Assembly (NCBI GenBank): GCA_949425635.1
Contig: CASPWD010000002.1
Span: 124,001-188,000 of the forward strand
Reading direction: 5' to 3'
Origin: an uncultured Bacilli bacterium
GTDB taxonomy: Bacteria; Bacillota_I; Bacilli_A; RF39; UBA660
DNA length: 64,000 nt
This document shows, one piece after another, positions 60,708 to 64,000 of this stretch. A program made the position numbers and the translations under genes. Under the pieces are notes generated by a model. That model searched no databases. It was given only the letters and a program-made list of their open reading frames with translations, and had not been told where the DNA came from. Numbering within the stretch: position 1 is the first letter of the stretch; each line of letters opens with the position of its first letter.

Positions 60708-61670
60708 ATGGAATCAGTATATTTAATTAGTTCAAATAGTTATCGTCTTTTAGAAGAAGAATTATCTAAAATAATTGGCAAAAATCCATATTCGAGTTTT
60801 GATCTTAATGCCACAAAAATGGATGATATTTTAGAGGAAGCATCATACTTCTCACTATTTGACGAAAAAAAATATATGGTTGTCAAAAACGCTAACATCT
60901 TTGGTAGTTCAAAAAAGAAGAGTAGTGAAGAAGAAACAACAAGCAAAAAAGACGATAAATTACTAAAATATTTAGAAGAACCTAACAATAATACTATTTT
61001 AATTTTCACTATAAATAGTAAAATAGATAGTAAAAAGAAAATATGTAAAACTATTAAAGAACGTTATAAATTAATCCAATTAGATGATTTAAAACCTAAG
61101 GAAATTTATAATAAATTAGAAAAATCTTTAAAAGAAGATGGATACAAATGTGATTACGATACATTATATTACATCATCAACAATAGTCAAAATAACTATG
61201 ACCTTGCCATGAACGAAATAGATAAAATAAAACTTTACTATGGTAAAGGATGTAATATAAAGCACGAAGATGTTGCTAACATCATCAGTCGTAATATAGA
61301 AGATAATAATTTTAAATTTATTGATACCATAATAAGTAAGAATATCAAAGAATCTTTTAAAATATACGATGACCTAATGTTGCAAAGAGTAGAGCCAATT
61401 ATGTTAATGAGCATGTTAGCGAAAGAAATAAGAAACACACTTTTAGTAAAAAAATTAATGTTGAAAAAAAATAAAAAGGAAATAATGAATACATTAGGAA
61501 TTAATTATGAATTTCAAATAGACAAATTAATCAATAATAGCTATTCATTTAAAGAAAGTGAACTAGAAGGTTATCTAGTGCTTCTATGCGACCTAGATTA
61601 CAAAATAAAAAGAGGCAAGATATCAAACAAACTTGCACTAGAAATGTTTATCTTAAATATATGCAAATAA
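60708..61670 (+). CDS. holA: DNA polymerase III delta subunit
   Basis: 320 residues. HolA pattern: YLISSNSYRLLEEELSKI, a short insertion, LEEASYFSLFDEKKYMVVKNANIF, then KLLKYLEEPNNNTILIFTI and LKPKEIYNKLEKSLKEDGYKCDYDTLYYIINNSQNNYDLAMNEIDKI, and the C-terminal collar helices with LMSMLAKEIRNTLLVKKLM. It is the clamp-loader subunit that opens the sliding clamp. The position right after comEC is the classic order in Firmicutes. RBS TAGGTGG. Confidence 0.93.
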   Translation: MESVYLISSNSYRLLEEELSKIIGKNPYSSFDLNATKMDDILEEASYFSLFDEKKYMVVKNANIFGSSKKKSSEEETTSKKDDKLLKYLEEPNNNTILIFTINSKIDSKKKICKTIKERYKLIQLDDLKPKEIYNKLEKSLKEDGYKCDYDTLYYIINNSQNNYDLAMNEIDKIKLYYGKGCNIKHEDVANIISRNIEDNNFKFIDTIISKNIKESFKIYDDLMLQRVEPIMLMSMLAKEIRNTLLVKKLMLKKNKKEIMNTLGINYEFQIDKLINNSYSFKESELEGYLVLLCDLDYKIKRGKISNKLALEMFILNICK

Positions 61671-61698
61671 AAAGGCGAGAATTTATTTTCTCGTCTTT
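61671..61698. terminator. Bidirectional terminator between holA and rnhC
   Basis: Arms AAAGGCGAGAA (61671-61681) and TTCTCGTCTTT (61688-61698), one wobble. The rnhC stop lies in the loop. Confidence 0.75.
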
Positions 61699-62657
61699 AT
61701 TATTTCTTCAATTTTTTCAGTATTTTTAAAATTTAATTTAGCAATCTCTTTTAAAATATCTTTTCCATGCTTAGTAACTAGAGTAGCCCCAACTTCATCT
61801 ACCATACTAGATGCACCAAGAGGCATTTCAATTCCAAAACGCTCACTTAATTTCTTCATTTCTTTAAGAAAAATATATCTACTTATTATCGAAGAAGCAG
61901 CAACGCTCATACATTGGTCTTCAGCTTTAGTCATAAAAGTAATATTTGTAACTCTTTCAGGAACTTTCGCAATATGAGCATAGTAACTTTTTTCAGGTTC
62001 GAATTGGTCAACTACAATTTTAGAATAACTAACATTATCTTTTTTTATAACGGACAACAAACATTTATTATGCAAAATAGCTTTAATTTTATTCATATTA
62101 ACATCAGTACTATGATAATCATTATATTCCTTATTACTCAAAACTATTGTTGTATGAGGAATCTTTTTTATTAATTTGGGTGCTATTTGGATAATCTTAT
62201 CATCTGTTAGCTTTTTAGAATCCCTAACACCCAAATCTTGCATAAAAGAAATATTCTCCTTAGACACAAAAGAAGCTGTAACTACTAAAGGGCCAAAATA
62301 ATCTCCAGTACCAACCTCATCAGAACCAACTGATGATTCATTTATAAAAACTTTATGTTCGTCCTTTTTGTCTTTTTCTTTCTTTTCCTTATCTTTACTA
62401 CTAGTATCAATTATCTTATTATTTAAAACACGCTCTTGTTCTGTCCAAAAACTTGCCTCTATATCCGCACCAATACCTTGAAACATTACCTTACCTGATT
62501 CATATAAAGTAGTAACACAATCATAATCTTTAACTTGGAAAATAGCATATGGTGGCGTTTTTTCACATTTCATATCTTCATAATGTTTAATCATCATTTC
62601 TTTAATATTATCACTAACTTTAAAAACAATCGTTGATGGTTTAATTTTATTATTCAT
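61683..62657 (-). CDS. rnhC: Ribonuclease HIII
   Basis: 324 residues from minus-strand ATG 62657 (AAGAGGTG before it). The N-terminal TBP-like domain (about 1-80) and a charged linker (KDKEKKEKDKKDEHK) precede the type 2 RNase H core: SSVGSDEVGTGDYFGPLVVTA (DEVGxGD of RNase HIII), GVRDSKKLTD, and KAEDQCMSVAASSIISRYIFL. It removes RNA from RNA-DNA hybrids. Long acidic/basic linker is a little longer than in Bacillus. Confidence 0.95.
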   Translation of the reverse strand: MNNKIKPSTIVFKVSDNIKEMMIKHYEDMKCEKTPPYAIFQVKDYDCVTTLYESGKVMFQGIGADIEASFWTEQERVLNNKIIDTSSKDKEKKEKDKKDEHKVFINESSVGSDEVGTGDYFGPLVVTASFVSKENISFMQDLGVRDSKKLTDDKIIQIAPKLIKKIPHTTIVLSNKEYNDYHSTDVNMNKIKAILHNKCLLSVIKKDNVSYSKIVVDQFEPEKSYYAHIAKVPERVTNITFMTKAEDQCMSVAASSIISRYIFLKEMKKLSERFGIEMPLGASSMVDEVGATLVTKHGKDILKEIAKLNFKNTEKIEEIIKTRK

Positions 62658-62742
62658 AGCAACACCTCTTAAGTATCTTAACACATTTCTCTTTTAAAAT
62701 CATCTTGAATTTAGTATACTTATAAAGTAAGGATGTGAAAAA

Positions 62743-63474
62743 ATGGTTTTATTTAATTTGAATTTTGCAGACCCTAAAGTTGCAATTGTTAATATTGTAT
62801 TAATATTAATTATCGTTGCAGAAGTTATAAGCGGTTATAAAAAAGGATTTTTCGAAAGTGGAGTAAGACTAATTGGTTTAATTGTTGCCGTCATTGGTGC
62901 TTATTTGCTAAAAAATCCTATTTCAGTATTCATGTACACGCATTTACCTTTCTTTAAATTCAAAGGTTTATTTAGCGGAGTATCGATCCTCAATATACTA
63001 GTATATGAAGCAATCGCCTTCTTATTAGTCTTCATCGTTTTAAAAATAATAATTAATATTGTTGCCAAAATAACAGGGCTTGTTGATCGAATTTTATCAT
63101 TAATATTCTTAATGGGTATTCCTGGACGAATCTTAGGAGCTTTAGTTGGTTTCATCAAAGCTATTGTTATTTTATATTTCGCAATTTTCGTCTTCAAAAT
63201 AGGATGCAATATGTTTGGATTTGAAATAAAAGAGTCTTTAGCTGACGATATAGTTAACATGCCTGTTTTAAAAGAAACATTCGGAGATTCCCTAGAATCT
63301 TTAAACGAGATAACTGCATTAGCTAAAGATTATGAAGATACTAAAGATAAAGAAGAATTTAACAACAAAGCAGTAAAAATATTATTAAAATACGATGTTA
63401 TAACAGAAGAAAACTTACAAATACTAATAGATAGTGGTAAAATCAATAGTATTGATACAGAAAATGCATCATAA
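62743..63474 (+). CDS. CvpA-family membrane protein
   Basis: 243 residues. Four membrane helices in the first 160 residues in the CvpA pattern: NIVLILIIVAEVISGYKKGFFESGVRLIGLIVAVIGAYLLKNPI in type, then ILNILVYEAIAFLLVFIVLKIIINIVAKITGLVDRI and ILGALVGFIKAIVILY. The C-terminal 70 residues are acidic and extracytoplasmic or cytoplasmic. CvpA links to envelope stress and biofilm. RBS AAGGATG. trxA follows after 25 bp. Confidence 0.88.
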   Translation: MVLFNLNFADPKVAIVNIVLILIIVAEVISGYKKGFFESGVRLIGLIVAVIGAYLLKNPISVFMYTHLPFFKFKGLFSGVSILNILVYEAIAFLLVFIVLKIIINIVAKITGLVDRILSLIFLMGIPGRILGALVGFIKAIVILYFAIFVFKIGCNMFGFEIKESLADDIVNMPVLKETFGDSLESLNEITALAKDYEDTKDKEEFNNKAVKILLKYDVITEENLQILIDSGKINSIDTENAS

Positions 63475-63499
63475 AATTAAAAAGAAGGAATGATATAAA

Positions 63500-63793
63500 A
63501 TGTTAAAAAAAATAAATAATAAAGAAGAATTTTCAAAAACAATCAGCTCAGGTACATGGCTAGTTGATTTCTCAGCCAAATGGTGTGGTCCATGTCGTAT
63601 GCTAGAACCAGTAATCGAAAGTGTTTCTAAAAACAACGACGTAATTCAAATAGATATTGATGAAGCAATAGACATTGCTGAAGAATTTGGTATTATGAGC
63701 GTTCCAACACTTCTAGTTTTTAAAGATGGAGTTCTAAAAAACAAAGAAATAGGGTATATGCCAGAAGAAGAAATACTAAATCTTTTCAAGTAA
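63500..63793 (+). CDS. trxA: Thioredoxin
   Basis: 97 residues. WLVDFSAKWCGPCRMLEPVIESV has the canonical WCGPC site (Cys30-Cys33 region), with IDIDEAIDIAEEFGIMSVPTLLVFKDG (cis-Pro) and a C-terminal helix. A soluble cytoplasmic thiol reductase, shorter than the usual 105 residues at the N-terminus. RBS AAGAAGGAATG. Cotranscribed with the CvpA gene (25 bp). Confidence 0.94.
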   Translation: MLKKINNKEEFSKTISSGTWLVDFSAKWCGPCRMLEPVIESVSKNNDVIQIDIDEAIDIAEEFGIMSVPTLLVFKDGVLKNKEIGYMPEEEILNLFK

Positions 63794-63818
63794 AAAAACT
63801 GATGCAAAATCAGTTTTT
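63794..63818. terminator. Bidirectional terminator at the right edge
   Basis: Arms AAAAACTGAT (63794-63803) and ATCAGTTTTT (63809-63818), loop GCAAA. The minus-strand gene's TGA lies in the right arm. Confidence 0.75.
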
Positions 63819-64000
63819 CTTTTTCTTTAAAACATTTTTAGCGGGTGAAATAGTTCCTGTTTCTTTCATTGCAATTTCATCTGGTTTAATTCCCTTAGCC
63901 TTACGATAAGCTGACATCATTTCTGTTAGAGAAACACTAGATAATAAGAAAATATAATTACCCAAAGTTTTATAATCACGATCAGATATACATGTAATAT
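63810..64000 (-). CDS. C-terminal fragment of unknown protein, cut by right edge
   Basis: The minus-strand frame from 64000 runs to TGA at 63810-63812. The visible 63 residues include ISDRDYKTLGNYIFLLSS, MMSAYRKAKGIKPDEIAMK and end KNVLKKKKN. The start lies outside the window. The basic tail and mixed helix do not identify a family for me. Confidence 0.6.
   Translation of the reverse strand, partial: ITCISDRDYKTLGNYIFLLSSVSLTEMMSAYRKAKGIKPDEIAMKETGTISPAKNVLKKKKN

Noticed and set aside
1-64000. Mycoplasma-type code with TGA read as Trp
   Set aside because: TGA ends genes at 4908-4910, 25583-25585 and on the minus strand at 63810-63812, and Trp is TGG.
1-64000. CRISPR arrays, tRNA or rRNA genes, insertion sequences, prophage, attachment sites
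   Set aside because: No phased repeats with spacers, cloverleaf-like tails, transposase motifs or integrase genes were seen on reading both strands.

Overview
The window is AT-rich, densely coded DNA from a low-GC Gram-positive bacterium that builds a peptidoglycan wall. TGA is a normal stop here (4908-4910, 25583-25585, and 63810-63812 on the minus strand) and Trp is TGG, so this is not a Mycoplasma-type code. Shine-Dalgarno sites, BceRS/BceAB-type modules, YtxH, VanZ, YxeA and YjcZ-like proteins, ECF sigma factors and a ComEA/ComEC pair point to a wall-bearing, probably anaerobic Bacilli/Erysipelotrichia-like or RF39-like lineage (inference). I saw no tRNA, rRNA, CRISPR array, insertion sequence or prophage.

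Layout. 1-6.6 kb: a truncated GT51 glycosyltransferase, then response regulator, ABC ATPase, ABC permease and histidine kinase, with a triple TTAACA direct repeat in front of the ABC genes, then a SanA/YdcF-like protein and a polytopic S41 peptidase. 6.7-9.7 kb: DUF362 protein, YtxH, a PF06541 membrane protein and a TetR regulator. 9.7-16.5 kb: a complete Bce/Yxd-type peptide-antibiotic sensing and detoxification block (RR, HK, ABC ATPase, FtsX-like permease, a 42-residue membrane protein, VanZ-RDD, YxeA, DUF5301-like) with two copies of one inverted-repeat operator. 16.6-22.6 kb: radical SAM, LemA plus TPM protein, trmB, unknowns and an HD hydrolase. 22.7-29.8 kb: an arylsulfotransferase-like enzyme next to a membrane-anchored CPHC thioredoxin-fold protein, a membrane-tethered XRE regulator, an ECF sigma/anti-sigma pair, and a membrane-tethered MerR regulator with YbjQ. 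29.9-33.1 kb: PerR-like regulator with rubrerythrin, a NagZ-like hydrolase and a HAD protein. 33.2-46.7 kb: wall synthesis and remodelling (two DacA-type carboxypeptidases, MraY, a PASTA PBP, a SEDS polymerase), a second ECF pair, tRNA/rRNA modification genes and a secreted six-Cys protein. 47-55.5 kb: Maf, MutS, several unknown proteins (including a four-module beta-barrel protein and a transglutaminase-like protein) and NusB. 55.5-64 kb: peptide deformylase, a YjcZ-like miniprotein, a second SEDS polymerase, ComEA-ComEC-HolA, RNase HIII, CvpA, thioredoxin and the tail of an unknown gene.

Common threads. Much of the window serves the cell envelope: synthesis (GT51, MraY, PBP, two SEDS proteins), trimming (two DacA, NagZ), and sensing (two TCS-ABC modules, two ECF pairs, two membrane-tethered one-component regulators). 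Several exported domains carry even numbers of cysteines (2 or 6), and one exported CPHC thioredoxin-fold protein lies among them, which suggests extracytoplasmic disulfide formation. Transcription units are compact: many intrinsic terminators overlap the stop codon of the gene they end, and convergent genes share bidirectional hairpins.

Limits. Function calls come from motifs and remembered family features; no database search was run. Residue numbers are counted by eye from the start given.
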